In this document: one piece after another, positions 9,309-17,476 of the stretch
How the letters are laid out: every line of letters begins with the position of its first letter
Numbering within the stretch: the first letter of the stretch is position 1
NCBI GenBank assembly: GCA_012842745.1
Contig: DUSF01000005.1
Coordinates: 1-45,331 of the forward strand
Length of the DNA stretch: 45,331 bases
Direction of reading: 5' to 3'
From: Bacillus sp. (in: firmicutes)
GTDB lineage: Bacteria; Bacillota; Bacilli; Bacillales; Bacillaceae_J
Made by a program: the position numbers and the translations under genes
The notes under the pieces: generated by a model
What the model was told of the DNA's origin: nothing
The model's input: the letters and a program-made list of their open reading frames with translations, nothing else
Database searches by the model: none

Positions 9309-9778
9309 TACGAATTGGCCAAGGTTTTGATGTTCATCAGCTAGTGGAAGGAAGACCGCTTATCATTGGCGGCATTACGATACCTTATGAAAAAGGCTTG
9401 CTTGGTCACTCTGATGCAGATGTACTCCTTCATACAGTTAGTGATGCTGCATTAGGCGCTTTGGCGCTTGGGGACATCGGCAAGCATTTTCCAGATACAG
9501 ATTCTGCTTTTAAAGATGCGGATTCTGCAAAGCTCATGGAGCATGTTTGGGCTTTAATAAAAAAAGAAGGGTATAGGTTAGGAAACTTAGACTGTACGAT
9601 TATTGCCCAAAAGCCAAAAATGTCTCCATATATAGAGCAAATCAGGGAACGGATTGCAAGTTTATTAGATGCTGAAATAGGACAAGTAAATGTAAAAGCA
9701 ACAACAACAGAGCAGCTTGGTTTTACAGGACGCGGTGAAGGGATTGCTGCGCAAGCAGTCATACTTCTCGTAAAGTAA
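9305..9778 (+). CDS. ispF: IspF, MECDP synthase
   Basis: IspF cyclises CDP-ME 2-phosphate to 2-C-methyl-D-erythritol 2,4-cyclodiphosphate in the MEP isoprenoid pathway. It is 157 residues, the usual size. Zinc ligands D9, H11 (GFDVHQL) and H43 (HSDADVLLH) are in place, as are [10 protein letters not shown] and the C-terminal [15 protein letters not shown]. It overlaps ispD by four bases (ATGA). The two MEP genes do not act on consecutive substrates, since IspE comes between them, yet they are commonly adjacent. Confidence 0.96.
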   Translation: MIRIGQGFDVHQLVEGRPLIIGGITIPYEKGLLGHSDADVLLHTVSDAALGALALGDIGKHFPDTDSAFKDADSAKLMEHVWALIKKEGYRLGNLDCTIIAQKPKMSPYIEQIRERIASLLDAEIGQVNVKATTTEQLGFTGRGEGIAAQAVILLVK

Positions 9779-9802
9779 ACTTTGGCGGAGCGGGACTAAG
9801 GC

Positions 9803-9831
9803 TTGACCACTACTTTAATATTATTTAAGAT
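9803..9831 (+). promoter_or_regulatory. promoter of gltX
   Basis: TTGACC (9803-9808) and TAAGAT (9826-9831) are separated by 17 bases in the ispF-gltX gap. This is a good SigA match, placed about 45 bases before the gltX start. Confidence 0.65.
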
Positions 9832-9876
9832 AGAGAAGAAATTTTAGGAAAAGGAAAATGAACGGAAGGTGTCTAA

Positions 9877-11337
9877 ATGATGACAAAGGAAATTAGAGTT
9901 CGCTATGCACCAAGTCCCACAGGACATTTACATATTGGAAATGCACGGACGGCATTATTTAATTACTTATTTGCTAGAAACCAAAACGGTAAATTTATTA
10001 TTCGGATTGAAGATACAGATGTTAAGAGAAATGTTGAGGGCGGGGAACAGAGTCAGCTGAAATACTTAACATGGCTTGGAATTGACTGGGATGAAAGTGT
10101 TGATAAGGATGGTGGCTATGGTCCTTATCGGCAAACGGAACGGCTAGATATTTATAATAAGCATACGGAGGATTTACTAGCTAAAGGCCTTGCTTATAAA
10201 TGTTATTGTACGGAAGAAGAATTGGAACAAGAACGGGAAGTGCAAATGGCGAAAGGTGAAACGCCAGCCTATTCTAGAAAATGCTGTGGTTTAACTCAAG
10301 ATGAACAAGAAGAACTTGAGCAGGAAGGCCGCAAAGCGAGCATCCGCTTTAAAGTGCCAAGTGGCAAAACATATACATTTAATGATGTCGTCAAAGGTGA
10401 AGTGTCGTTTGAATCAAATGGCATTGGCGATTTTGTTATTGTTAAGAAAGATGGCATTCCAACATATAATTACGCTGTTGTCATTGACGATTATCTTATG
10501 GAAATAAGCCATGTCCTTCGCGGTGATGACCATATTTCCAATACTCCAAAACAATTAATGATTTATGAAGCATTCGGCTGGGAGCCGCCAACTTTTGGCC
10601 ATATGACGTTAATTGTCAATGAATCTCATAAAAAATTAAGTAAACGTGATGAAACAATTATTCAATTTATTGAGCAATATGAAGAATTAGGCTATTTGCC
10701 TGAAGCTTTATTTAACTTTATTGCGCTTTTAGGCTGGTCACCAGGCGGGGAACAAGAAATTTTTACAAAAGAAGAATTTATTAAAATCTTTGACCCTAGT
10801 CGATTGTCAAAGGCACCTGCTGTTTTTGACACAAATAAATTAACGTGGATGAACAACCAATATATTAAACAAATTGATGTCGATCGCCTTGTTGAAATAT
10901 CATTGCCGCATCTTATTAAAGCTGGTCGACTTCCGCAGGAATTATCAGAGGAACAAAAGGCATGGGCATGTAGTTTAATTGCCCTTCATCAAGAGAAAAT
11001 GAGCTATGGTGCGGAAATTGTCGAACTTACTGAACTATTCTTCAAGGAAAATCTTGAGTTTGATGAAGAAGCAAAAGAGGTTTTAAGCGGAGAGAGTGTA
11101 CCGGTAGTTCTCCAAAGCTTTAAACAGCAAATTGAAGAACTGCAATTGTTTGCCCCTGAAGAAATTAAGGCGGCAATGAAAGCTGTGCAGAAGGAAACAG
11201 GTCAAAAGGGAAAAAACTTATTTATGCCAATCCGCGTTGCGACAACTGGACAAGTCCATGGACCTGATTTACCGCAAGCCATTTATTTACTAGGCAAAGA
11301 GAAAATTCTCACCCGTTTACAGTCTTTATTGCAATAA
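9877..11337 (+). CDS. gltX: glutamyl-tRNA synthetase
   Basis: GltX charges tRNA-Glu with glutamate. In Bacillaceae it is generally non-discriminating and also charges tRNA-Gln, which GatCAB then amidates; that last point is family knowledge. The 486-residue class I enzyme has the HIGH motif as HIGN (19-22) within [14 protein letters not shown] and the KMSKS motif as KLSKR (253-257). CYCTEEELE and the anticodon-binding C-terminal domain follow. ATG 9877 follows GGAAGGTG, and a second ATG at 9880 is possible. The cysteine T-box and cysE-cysS lie downstream, the same order as in B. subtilis. Confidence 0.97.
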   Translation: MMTKEIRVRYAPSPTGHLHIGNARTALFNYLFARNQNGKFIIRIEDTDVKRNVEGGEQSQLKYLTWLGIDWDESVDKDGGYGPYRQTERLDIYNKHTEDLLAKGLAYKCYCTEEELEQEREVQMAKGETPAYSRKCCGLTQDEQEELEQEGRKASIRFKVPSGKTYTFNDVVKGEVSFESNGIGDFVIVKKDGIPTYNYAVVIDDYLMEISHVLRGDDHISNTPKQLMIYEAFGWEPPTFGHMTLIVNESHKKLSKRDETIIQFIEQYEELGYLPEALFNFIALLGWSPGGEQEIFTKEEFIKIFDPSRLSKAPAVFDTNKLTWMNNQYIKQIDVDRLVEISLPHLIKAGRLPQELSEEQKAWACSLIALHQEKMSYGAEIVELTELFFKENLEFDEEAKEVLSGESVPVVLQSFKQQIEELQLFAPEEIKAAMKAVQKETGQKGKNLFMPIRVATTGQVHGPDLPQAIYLLGKEKILTRLQSLLQ

Positions 11338-11397
11338 AATGATTGGCAATTGCGGAAAAAGATAATATAGTATAAATATATTATATAATTGAAACAA

Positions 11398-11655
11398 CGT
11401 TGATGAGGAAAAGTAAAGGTTGGCATTGCTTTAACAGAGAGAACTACCACCGGCTGAAAGTAGTTTAAGCAATATATCTTGAAAATGCACCTCTGAGTCT
11501 ATTATTGAACGAATAATCTAGTAGATAAAAGCGGCCCTCTACCGTTACAAGAGATAAGTTGGGGTATTGTTTCGGACCGAATCCGTCAAGCACCTAAACA
11601 GAGTGGAACCGCGCGTAAGCGTCTCTGTGCATATAAGCATAGGGGCGCTTTTTTA
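11398..11655 (+). ncRNA. T-box riboswitch, cysteine specific
   Basis: The leader of cysE carries the hallmark T-box sequence AGAGTGGAACCGCG (11600-11613), which pairs with the uncharged tRNA acceptor end, followed by a terminator hairpin. The upstream part has the stem I layout, with the AGAGA-like segment near 11438 and a specifier loop in which TGC (11486-11488, in GAAAATGCACC) reads as a cysteine codon. Uncharged tRNA-Cys should stabilise the antiterminator and switch on cysE and cysS. The specifier choice agrees with the genes controlled. Ends are approximate. Confidence 0.93.
11618..11655 (+). terminator. T-box terminator
   Basis: AGCGTCTCTGTGC (11618-11630) and GCATAGGGGCGCT (11637-11649) form a 13-bp stem with several G-T or G-U pairs over a 6-base loop, followed by a run of T. 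It is mutually exclusive with the antiterminator involving 11600-11613. Confidence 0.9.
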
Positions 11656-11684
11656 TTTTTTTAAAAAAATAGGGGGGGTTAATC

Positions 11685-12341
11685 GTGTTTAAAATTTTAC
11701 GAGAAGATGTCAAAGTTATTTTTGAGCAAGATCCTGCAGCAAGAAGTCATTTAGAAGTGATTTTAACCTATTCAGGCTTACATGCCATTTGGTCCCATCG
11801 GCTTGCGCATGCCCTCTATAAAAGGAAATTCTACTTTCTTGCAAGAGTTATTTCACAGGTAAGCCGTTTCTTTACTGGGATTGAAATCCATCCAGGTGCT
11901 AAAATTGGCCGCCGCTTCTTCATTGACCATGGTATGGGTATTGTCATCGGTGAAACATGCGAAATTGGTAATGATGTTACGATTTACCAAGGTGTGACGC
12001 TAGGCGGTACGGGAAAAGAAAAGGGCAAAAGACATCCTACTTTAATGGATAATGTGCTTGTAGCAACAGGTGCAAAGGTATTAGGTTCGATTACCATCGG
12101 GGAAAATTCAAAAATTGGGGCGGGTTCAGTTGTTCTTAAAGAGGTCCCACCGAATTCAACTGTAGTAGGTATTCCAGGGAAGATTGTCATTAAGGATGGA
12201 TTAAAGGTAGGCCATGATTTAAAACATAATGAATTACCAGACCCTGTTTCCGAAAAGCTTGCCGAGATGGAAAAACAAATTAATTTACTGAAAGAAGAGT
12301 TAAATAAAAAAGATAAAGGAGAAATTGCTAATGGCAATTAA
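11685..12341 (+). CDS. cysE: serine O-acetyltransferase
   Basis: CysE acetylates serine with acetyl-CoA to make O-acetylserine, the first step of cysteine synthesis. The 218 residues have the short N-terminal helical domain of the Gram-positive type, then a left-handed beta-helix of hexapeptide repeats (for example [18 protein letters not shown] and [20 protein letters not shown]). D81-H82 is the likely catalytic pair. Translation starts at GTG 11685 after AGGGGGGG. It overlaps cysS by 11 bases. It is controlled by the cysteine T-box upstream. Confidence 0.95.
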   Translation: MFKILREDVKVIFEQDPAARSHLEVILTYSGLHAIWSHRLAHALYKRKFYFLARVISQVSRFFTGIEIHPGAKIGRRFFIDHGMGIVIGETCEIGNDVTIYQGVTLGGTGKEKGKRHPTLMDNVLVATGAKVLGSITIGENSKIGAGSVVLKEVPPNSTVVGIPGKIVIKDGLKVGHDLKHNELPDPVSEKLAEMEKQINLLKEELNKKDKGEIANGN

Positions 12342-13731
12342 ATTATATAACACGTTAACACGTCGGAAGGAAGAATTTAAACCGATTGAGGACGGGAAGG
12401 TGAAAATGTATGTTTGCGGCCCGACTGTTTATAATTATATTCATATTGGGAATGCACGACCAGCAATCGTTTTCGATACAGTTCGTCGTTACCTCCAATT
12501 TAGAGACTATGATGTAACGTATGTTTCCAACTTTACTGACGTCGATGATAAATTAATAAAAGCGTCAAAGGAATTAGGAGAAGATGTTCCAACAATCGCT
12601 GACCGCTTCATTCAAGCTTTTTACGAAGATGTAAAGGCCCTAGGCGTTCTGAAGGCCGACGTCCATCCACGTGTGATGGAAAACATGGATAGTATTATTG
12701 AATTTATCGAAATATTAATTGAAAAGGGCTTTGCTTACGAATCTGAAGGTGATGTTTATTTTCGAACGCGAAAATTCGAAGACTATGGGAAGCTTTCACA
12801 TCAACCAATTGATGAACTCCGTCTTGGTGCTCGGATTGAAGTTGGCGAAAAGAAGCAAGATCCACTTGATTTTGCCTTATGGAAAGCGGCAAAAGAAGGT
12901 GAAATATTTTGGGAAAGTCCATGGGGTAAAGGCCGTCCGGGTTGGCATATCGAATGTTCGGCGATGGCGAAGAAATATCTTGGTGAGACGATTGATATTC
13001 ATGCAGGTGGGCAAGATTTAACTTTTCCACATCATGAAAATGAAATAGCCCAATCTGAAGCATTAACAGGCAAGACATTTGCGAACTACTGGCTTCACAA
13101 TGGCTATATTCAAATTGATAATGAAAAAATGTCGAAGTCGCTTGGTAATTTTGTGCTTGTGCACGATATTTTAAAACAAATTGATCCGCAGGTGCTTCGT
13201 TTCTTTATGCTTTCTGTCCATTATCGGAATCCAATTAACTTCAGTCAGGAGCTGTTGGAAAATGCCAAAAGCGGCTTAGAGCGTATTCGTACTGCCTATG
13301 AAAACCTGACATATCGAAAAGAAAGCAGCACAGGCTTAACAAATAATAACGAACAATGGCTGAAAGTTATCGAAGAACTTCGCAAACAATTTATTGCTGA
13401 AATGGATGATGACATGAATACAGCCAATGCCATTTCCGTTTTATTTGATTTAGCTAAACAAGCTAATATTTACTTAAGGGAGAAGCAAACATCCCCTGAA
13501 GTGATTCAGGCGTTTATAGAGCAATTTGAAACATTAGCGGGTGTATTAGGGATTCAACTACAAAAGACGAATGAATTGCTAGATGAGGAAATTGAGGAGT
13601 TAATTCAAAAGCGAATTGATGCTAGAAAAAATCGCAATTTTGCGCTCGCAGACGAAATAAGGGATCAATTAAAAGACTTGAATATTATTCTTGAGGATAC
13701 TCCGCAAGGAACACGTTGGAAAAGGATGTAG
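12331..13731 (+). CDS. cysS: cysteinyl-tRNA synthetase
   Basis: CysS charges tRNA-Cys. The 466-residue class I enzyme begins [16 protein letters not shown]. The zinc-binding C29 and HIGN (38-41) lie in [23 protein letters not shown] and [15 protein letters not shown] supply further zinc ligands, and KMSKS is at 266-270. ATG 12331 with AAAGGAG (12315-12321) is chosen over TTG 12325 and gives the family length. It shares the T-box transcript with cysE, so cysteine supply and cysteine charging respond to the same signal. Confidence 0.97.
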   Translation: MAIKLYNTLTRRKEEFKPIEDGKVKMYVCGPTVYNYIHIGNARPAIVFDTVRRYLQFRDYDVTYVSNFTDVDDKLIKASKELGEDVPTIADRFIQAFYEDVKALGVLKADVHPRVMENMDSIIEFIEILIEKGFAYESEGDVYFRTRKFEDYGKLSHQPIDELRLGARIEVGEKKQDPLDFALWKAAKEGEIFWESPWGKGRPGWHIECSAMAKKYLGETIDIHAGGQDLTFPHHENEIAQSEALTGKTFANYWLHNGYIQIDNEKMSKSLGNFVLVHDILKQIDPQVLRFFMLSVHYRNPINFSQELLENAKSGLERIRTAYENLTYRKESSTGLTNNNEQWLKVIEELRKQFIAEMDDDMNTANAISVLFDLAKQANIYLREKQTSPEVIQAFIEQFETLAGVLGIQLQKTNELLDEEIEELIQKRIDARKNRNFALADEIRDQLKDLNIILEDTPQGTRWKRM

Positions 13732-13739
13732 GATCGCCT

Positions 13740-14156
13740 GTGCATATAAACCATACTATCGATGTAAAACAATTAAACTCTTTAGCGTTAGCTTATATGG
13801 GCGATGCTGTTTTTGAGTGTTTCATTAGATTTAATTTATTAGCTTGCGGTGGAGTCCGGCCTAACCAGCTCCATCGCGAAGCAACAAAGTATGTTTCAGC
13901 AAAAGCTCAATCGACCATGGTCCATGCTTTGATGGAACAGAATCTTTTAACAGACGAAGAAGTCGCAATTGTTAAAAGAGGCAGAAATGCAAAATCCGCA
14001 ACCATACCAAAAAATACTGATGTACAGACATATAGGTACAGTACTGCCTTTGAAGCCTTGCTTGGCTACCATTATCTATTAGGGAACAAAGAGCGGTTAA
14101 ATGAATTGATGGAGTATGGATTTCAATCGATTAAGAAAGGAGTGAAGACAAATTGA
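13740..14156 (+). CDS. mrnC: Mini-ribonuclease III
   Basis: MrnC matures 23S rRNA by cutting double-stranded precursor ends. The protein is a bare RNase III catalytic domain of 138 residues without a dsRNA-binding domain. Motifs include [14 protein letters not shown], with the catalytic-type acidic residues, and [20 protein letters not shown] followed by [17 protein letters not shown] 13740 after GTAGGA gives the best match to the B. subtilis N terminus; TTG 13716, inside the end of cysS, is the alternative. Its stop overlaps the rlmB start. Confidence 0.93.
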   Translation: MHINHTIDVKQLNSLALAYMGDAVFECFIRFNLLACGGVRPNQLHREATKYVSAKAQSTMVHALMEQNLLTDEEVAIVKRGRNAKSATIPKNTDVQTYRYSTAFEALLGYHYLLGNKERLNELMEYGFQSIKKGVKTN

Positions 14157-14893
14157 GTGAATGGATTATTGGGAAAAACCCTGTGCTTGAAGCATTAAGA
14201 GCAGAGCGTGATATAAATAAAATTTGGATTGCTGAAGGCGCGGGTAGGGGGCAAATGCAGCAGGTGATTCAACTTGCAAAACAGGCTGGTGTTATTGTTC
14301 AATATGTGCCAAAACAAAAGCTTGACCAAACTGTATCGGGTAACCACCAAGGTGTTGCGGCGTCCGTAGCGGCTTATCAATACGCAGAACTAGACGATTT
14401 ATTTAGTGCCGCAGCAGCAAGAAATGAAGACCCATTTTTTTTAATTTTAGATGAAATTGAGGATCCTCATAATTTAGGGTCCATTCTCCGTACTGCTGAT
14501 GCAGCAGGCGTGCATGGGGTGATTATTCCGAAAAGGCGTGCGGTAGGATTGACCGCCGCAGTTGCTAAAGCATCGACAGGGGCAATTGAACACGTACCTG
14601 TAGCAAGAGTAACGAATCTAGCTAGAACGATGGAGGAGTTAAAAGAAAAAGGGGTTTGGATTGTCGGAACAGATGCAAAAGGCACGCAGGATTTTAGACA
14701 AATGGATGGCAAAATGCCAGTAGCTATCGTTATTGGGAGTGAAGGGAAAGGGATAGGCAGGCTTATTGGTGAAAAATGTGACTTTTTAGTACGATTGCCG
14801 ATGGTCGGTAAAGTGACATCCCTAAATGCATCTGTAGCTGCAAGTCTTTTAATGTACGAGGTCTATCGGAAACGGAATCCTATTGGAGAATAG
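14153..14893 (+). CDS. rlmB: 23S rRNA 2'-O-methyltransferase RlmB (SpoU/TrmH family)
   Basis: This SPOUT methyltransferase is the homologue of E. coli RlmB, which methylates the ribose of G2251 in 23S rRNA; B. subtilis calls it YacO. It is 246 residues long. An N-terminal substrate-binding domain ([13 protein letters not shown]) precedes the trefoil-knot domain with [22 protein letters not shown] and [15 protein letters not shown]. The start is TTG 14153 in a TTGA overlap with mrnC, behind AAAGGAG (14136-14142). Together with MrnC it makes a small 23S rRNA processing pair. Confidence 0.93.
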   Translation: MSEWIIGKNPVLEALRAERDINKIWIAEGAGRGQMQQVIQLAKQAGVIVQYVPKQKLDQTVSGNHQGVAASVAAYQYAELDDLFSAAAARNEDPFFLILDEIEDPHNLGSILRTADAAGVHGVIIPKRRAVGLTAAVAKASTGAIEHVPVARVTNLARTMEELKEKGVWIVGTDAKGTQDFRQMDGKMPVAIVIGSEGKGIGRLIGEKCDFLVRLPMVGKVTSLNASVAASLLMYEVYRKRNPIGE

Positions 14894-14899
14894 GCGGTT

Positions 14900-15412
14900 A
14901 TGGATGTATTAATAGTCGATGGATACAATATAATTGGTGCTTGGCCTGAACTTAGAGAATTGCAGAAGACAGATTTTGCCGCCGCCCGTGATAAATTAAT
15001 AGAAAAAATGGCGGAATACAAAGCATATACTGGTTACCGGGTTATTATTGTCTTCGATGCCCACTTAGTCCCCGGAATTGAAAAAAAAATAACAAACCAA
15101 AATGTTGAGGTCATCTTCACGAAGGAAAATGAAATTGCTGATGAAAAAATAGAAAAAATGGCAAATGAGCTTACTAATATAAATACGCAAGTGCACGTGG
15201 CAACTTCCGATTATACTGAGCAGTGGGTAGTATTTGGTCAAGGTGCTTTAAGAAAGTCGGCGCGCGAGTTACTAATCGAGGTGAACGACATTGACAAGAA
15301 GATTAACCGATCTGTACAGGAAACAAATCAAAGAAAAGCAACGAATCGAATAAAAATAAAAAGCGAAATTGCTGAAATTTTTGAAAAGTGGCGTCGAGGA
15401 AGCCAGGAATAG
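14900..15412 (+). CDS. rae1: Rae1 (YacP), ribosome-associated endoribonuclease
   Basis: Rae1 in B. subtilis cleaves certain mRNAs in the ribosomal A site in a translation-dependent way. The 170-residue protein has the NYN/PIN-type fold start MDVLIVDGYNIIGAWPEL, with conserved aspartates, then VIIVFDAHLVPG and VHVATSDYTEQW. The C-terminal tail is basic. It begins six bases after rlmB with ATG 14900. In this lineage it stands in front of sigH, which has a separate promoter. Confidence 0.92.
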   Translation: MDVLIVDGYNIIGAWPELRELQKTDFAAARDKLIEKMAEYKAYTGYRVIIVFDAHLVPGIEKKITNQNVEVIFTKENEIADEKIEKMANELTNINTQVHVATSDYTEQWVVFGQGALRKSARELLIEVNDIDKKINRSVQETNQRKATNRIKIKSEIAEIFEKWRRGSQE

Positions 15413-15442
15413 TTGACTCCCTGAAATTACCTGCTGTATAAT
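15413..15442 (+). promoter_or_regulatory. SigA promoter of sigH
   Basis: TTGACT (15413-15418) and consensus TATAAT (15437-15442) are 18 bases apart, about 50 bases before the sigH start. In B. subtilis the sigH promoter is repressed by AbrB during growth; no operator can be called by eye here. Confidence 0.75.
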
Positions 15443-15492
15443 ATTGCTATCTATATGCTATATGCATCGGTTGTGGACGGAGGGATTAAACA

Positions 15493-16143
15493 GTGAGTAT
15501 AAACCTCAAGGAAAATACTATCAATGATTTAGAGCGTCTAGAGGATGAAGTAGTAGTTGAACAAGTCCACGCAGGTTCTAGTGAAGCTTTAGATTACTTA
15601 ATTCATAAGTACAAAAATTTTGTTCGGGCAAAAGCACGGTCTTATTTTTTAATTGGCGCAGATCGGGAGGATATTGTTCAAGAAGGTATGATTGGCTTGT
15701 ATAAAGCAATCCGTGATTTTAAAGAGGACAAGCTGTCTTCGTTTAAAGCGTTTGCTGAATTATGTATAACAAGGCAAATTATTACGGCAATTAAAACAGC
15801 AACAAGACAGAAGCATATTCCATTAAATTCGTATGTGTCATTAGATAAGCCGATTTATGACGAGGAATCTGATCGAACGCTTCTTGATGTCATCTCAGGT
15901 ACGAAGGCTCTTGACCCTGAAGAGTTGATTATTAACCAAGAGGAATTTGATGATATTGAGGTAAAAATGGCTGAGATTTTAAGTGATTTAGAAAGAAAGG
16001 TACTAAGTTTATATCTTGACGGACGTACATATCAAGAAATTTCTGAAGATTTAAACCGCCATGTTAAGTCAATTGATAATGCACTGCAAAGAGTGAAGCG
16101 AAAGCTTGAACGATATTTAGAATTGAGGGAAATTACGTTGTAA
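15493..16143 (+). CDS. sigH: RNA polymerase sigma factor SigH
   Basis: SigH (Spo0H) directs transcription of early stationary-phase, competence and sporulation genes. The 216 residues match the sigma-70 family sigma-H group. Region 2 includes FVRAKARSYFLIGADREDI and QEGMIGLYKAIRDF. Region 4 is a helix-turn-helix near LSLYLDGRTYQEISEDLNR. The start is GTG 15493 behind GGAGG (15479-15483). Its presence suggests, but does not prove, a spore former. A terminator hairpin overlaps its stop codon. Confidence 0.96.
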   Translation: MSINLKENTINDLERLEDEVVVEQVHAGSSEALDYLIHKYKNFVRAKARSYFLIGADREDIVQEGMIGLYKAIRDFKEDKLSSFKAFAELCITRQIITAIKTATRQKHIPLNSYVSLDKPIYDEESDRTLLDVISGTKALDPEELIINQEEFDDIEVKMAEILSDLERKVLSLYLDGRTYQEISEDLNRHVKSIDNALQRVKRKLERYLELREITL

Positions 16144-16155
16144 TCTCCCTTTTTT
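16126..16155 (+). terminator. terminator overlapping the sigH stop codon
   Basis: AGGGA (16126-16130) with TCCCT (16146-16150) and ATTAC (16132-16136) with GTAAT (16140-16144) form a stem with one A-C mismatch and a 3-base loop, followed by five T. The stop codon TAA (16141-16143) lies inside the 3' arm. Confidence 0.75.
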
Positions 16156-16156
16156 G

Positions 16157-16186
16157 TTGACATTTAAATTAACGCTATGTTACAGT
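16157..16186 (+). promoter_or_regulatory. SigA promoter of secE
   Basis: Consensus TTGACA (16157-16162) is followed after 18 bases by TACAGT (16181-16186), which is preceded by TG at 16178-16179, making an extended -10. It begins two bases after the sigH terminator T-run. Confidence 0.72.
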
Positions 16187-16257
16187 TTTACAAGTGATTA
16201 ATTTTAAGATGGGACAATTATAACTTGTTCTTGGCTTATGAAGTTGGAGGTAACTGC

Positions 16258-16440
16258 ATGCAACGTATAATTAAGTTCCTTCGCGATGTTGTTCGCGAAA
16301 TGAAAAAAGTCAGCTGGCCGAAAAAGAAGGAGTTAACAAAATACACAATCACCGTTATTGTAACAGTTGCTTTTATGACTTTGTTTTTCACTGTTATAGA
16401 TATGGGGATATCATCATTAATTCGTTTAATTCTTGGTTAA
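16258..16440 (+). CDS. secE: SecE, preprotein translocase subunit
   Basis: SecE is the small essential partner of SecY in the membrane export channel. The 60-residue single-span form begins MQRIIKFLRDVVREMKKVSW, with the conserved amphipathic segment MKKVSWPKKKEL. One membrane helix follows (about residues 28-50). ATG 16258 with GGAGG (16247-16251) is chosen over an upstream in-frame ATG at 16225, because it has a proper ribosome binding site and gives the family length. The L33 gene that precedes secE in B. subtilis is not here. Confidence 0.95.
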   Translation: MQRIIKFLRDVVREMKKVSWPKKKELTKYTITVIVTVAFMTLFFTVIDMGISSLIRLILG

Positions 16441-16442
16441 GC

Positions 16443-16471
16443 TTTTTACTATGGCTTATATATGGTATAAT
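16443..16471 (+). promoter_or_regulatory. possible extended -10 promoter in the nusG leader
   Basis: TGGTATAAT (16463-16471) is a perfect extended -10 element. The -35 match 17 bases upstream is weak (TTTTTA from 16443). Transcription would start near 16478, only about 30 bases before a terminator hairpin. Confidence 0.5.
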
Positions 16472-16509
16472 GATATATAATCAAGGAAATACAGAATAAC
16501 AAGATAAGG

Positions 16510-16530
16510 AACCCGTTCGCGGGTTTTTTC
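16510..16530 (+). terminator. terminator between secE and nusG
   Basis: AACCCG (16510-16515), a TTCG tetraloop and CGGGTT (16520-16525) form a compact 6-bp stem followed by TTTTC. It could end the secE transcript or act as an attenuator for the promoter near 16466. Confidence 0.72.
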
Positions 16531-16541
16531 GTGTTTGTAAG

Positions 16542-16686
16542 AAAAGCGGAAGCCCCCGTTTAGCGACGAAAGGACTGGAGCACGGCGACCGAGATAAAGG
16601 AAACACGAAATGCAAGCATTTCGATGTTGACTTATCGTAGGGAGGCGGGCGAAGTTCAGGAGTCGCTGGGTGCTGGAGCTAGACAA
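16542..16686. repeat. structured intergenic repeat (Bacillaceae REP/MITE-like)
   Basis: The segment begins AAAAGCGGAAGC, ends CTGGAGCTAGACAATAAG and has nested inverted repeats. AGCGAC (16562-16567) pairs with GTCGCT (16662-16667), GATAA (16592-16596) with TTATC (16632-16636), and CGAAATGC (16606-16613) with GCATTTCG (16616-16623). Its GC-rich composition stands out from the surrounding AT-rich gap. I recall elements with GGAAGC near one end and CTGGAGCTAGAC at the other as dispersed intergenic repeats in Bacillaceae genomes; this cannot be verified here. It fills most of the 346-base gap between secE and nusG. Confidence 0.65.
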
Positions 16687-16753
16687 TAAGAAAAGTGACA
16701 GCGAGAGAATGTTCCATGGGGTTGGTAGCGAAAGGATTTTGATTATCTCGATA

Positions 16754-16789
16754 AGGGAGGGAATGGACTAAATTTGTCCAATGCGAATG
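16754..16789 (+). promoter_or_regulatory. nusG translation start with hairpin inside the spacer
   Basis: The only good Shine-Dalgarno sequence, AGGGAGG (16754-16760), is 26 bases before the family start codon ATG 16787. Between them TGGAC (16764-16768) and GTCCA (16776-16780) can form a 5-bp hairpin. With the hairpin folded out the effective spacing is about 9 bases, which is ideal. A mini-ORF ATG-GAC-TAA (16763-16771) sits in the same place. Confidence 0.5.
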
Positions 16790-17320
16790 GAAAAAAACTG
16801 GTATGTTGTACATACGTATTCGGGTTATGAAAACAAAGTAAAGGCGAATTTGGAAAAACGTGTAGAGTCAATGGGAATGCAGGATAAAATTTTCCGAATT
16901 GTTGTCCCAGAGGAAGAAGAAAATGAAATCAAAAACGGCAAAAAGAAAGTCGTGAAGAAAAAAGTTTTTCCTGGTTATGTTTTAGTTGAGATCATAATGA
17001 CCGATGATTCTTGGTATGTCGTAAGAAATACTCCGGGTGTAACGGGGTTTGTTGGGTCGACAGGCTCAGGTTCAAAACCAATTCCACTTCAACCCGATGA
17101 AGTAGATGTAATCTTAAAAAGAATGGGATTGGACAAAGTTCCAACTGAAATTGATTTTGCCCTTAAAGACACGGTACGTGTCATTGAAGGTCCATTTACG
17201 AATTTCACGGGGACAATTGAAGAAATTGATATGGACAAGCAAAAAGTGAAGGTCCATGTTAATATGTTCGGAAGAGAAACTCCTGTTGAACTGGAATTTA
17301 CGCAAGTGCAATCAGTGTAA
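16787..17320 (+). CDS. nusG: transcription factor NusG
   Basis: NusG binds RNA polymerase, affects pausing and termination and couples transcription to translation. The 177 residues begin MEKNWYVVHTYSGYENKVK, the NGN domain. KKKVFPGYVLVEI and VRNTPGVTGFVGS follow. The C-terminal KOW domain is seen as VRVIEGPFTNFTGTIEEID. ATG 16787 gives exactly the B. subtilis N terminus; ATG 16781 would add two residues. Its leader is unusual, with a terminator, a repeat and a start-site hairpin. It precedes rplK, which has its own promoter. Confidence 0.96.
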   Translation: MEKNWYVVHTYSGYENKVKANLEKRVESMGMQDKIFRIVVPEEEENEIKNGKKKVVKKKVFPGYVLVEIIMTDDSWYVVRNTPGVTGFVGSTGSGSKPIPLQPDEVDVILKRMGLDKVPTEIDFALKDTVRVIEGPFTNFTGTIEEIDMDKQKVKVHVNMFGRETPVELEFTQVQSV

Positions 17321-17327
17321 AAAAATC

Positions 17328-17356
17328 TTGCATTCATGTCTGTTTAATGATAAAAT
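17328..17356 (+). promoter_or_regulatory. promoter of rplK-rplA
   Basis: TTGCAT (17328-17333), a 17-base spacer and TAAAAT (17351-17356) with TG at 17348-17349 make a good extended -10 SigA promoter just after the nusG stop. It leaves a leader of about 115 bases before rplK. Confidence 0.72.
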
Positions 17357-17414
17357 TCTTGTGTTTCCTATGAGTCTCAAAATACAGAGACTATTGTAGA
17401 TATATAGGAGTATG

Positions 17415-17447
17415 AGTGGGAGGGTCTAAAGGGCCTAATTTTACCAC
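17415..17447 (+). promoter_or_regulatory. putative L1 binding site in the rplK leader
   Basis: AGTGGGAGG (17415-17423) is followed by CCT (17434-17436) and TACCAC (17442-17447). GTGG can pair with CCAC, and AGG with CCT. The L1-stalk region of 23S rRNA contains GGTGGGAGG and TACCACC in a similar arrangement, and L1 is the known autogenous repressor of rplK-rplA in E. coli. Binding by L1 here is inferred from this mimicry. Confidence 0.6.
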
Positions 17448-17476
17448 ATCACGGACTATTTAAGGAGGTGTGTCTC

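Noticed and set aside
16456-16686. Open frame on the - strand in the secE-nusG gap
   Set aside because: It is the reverse reading of a terminator and a folded repeat, with no family resemblance.
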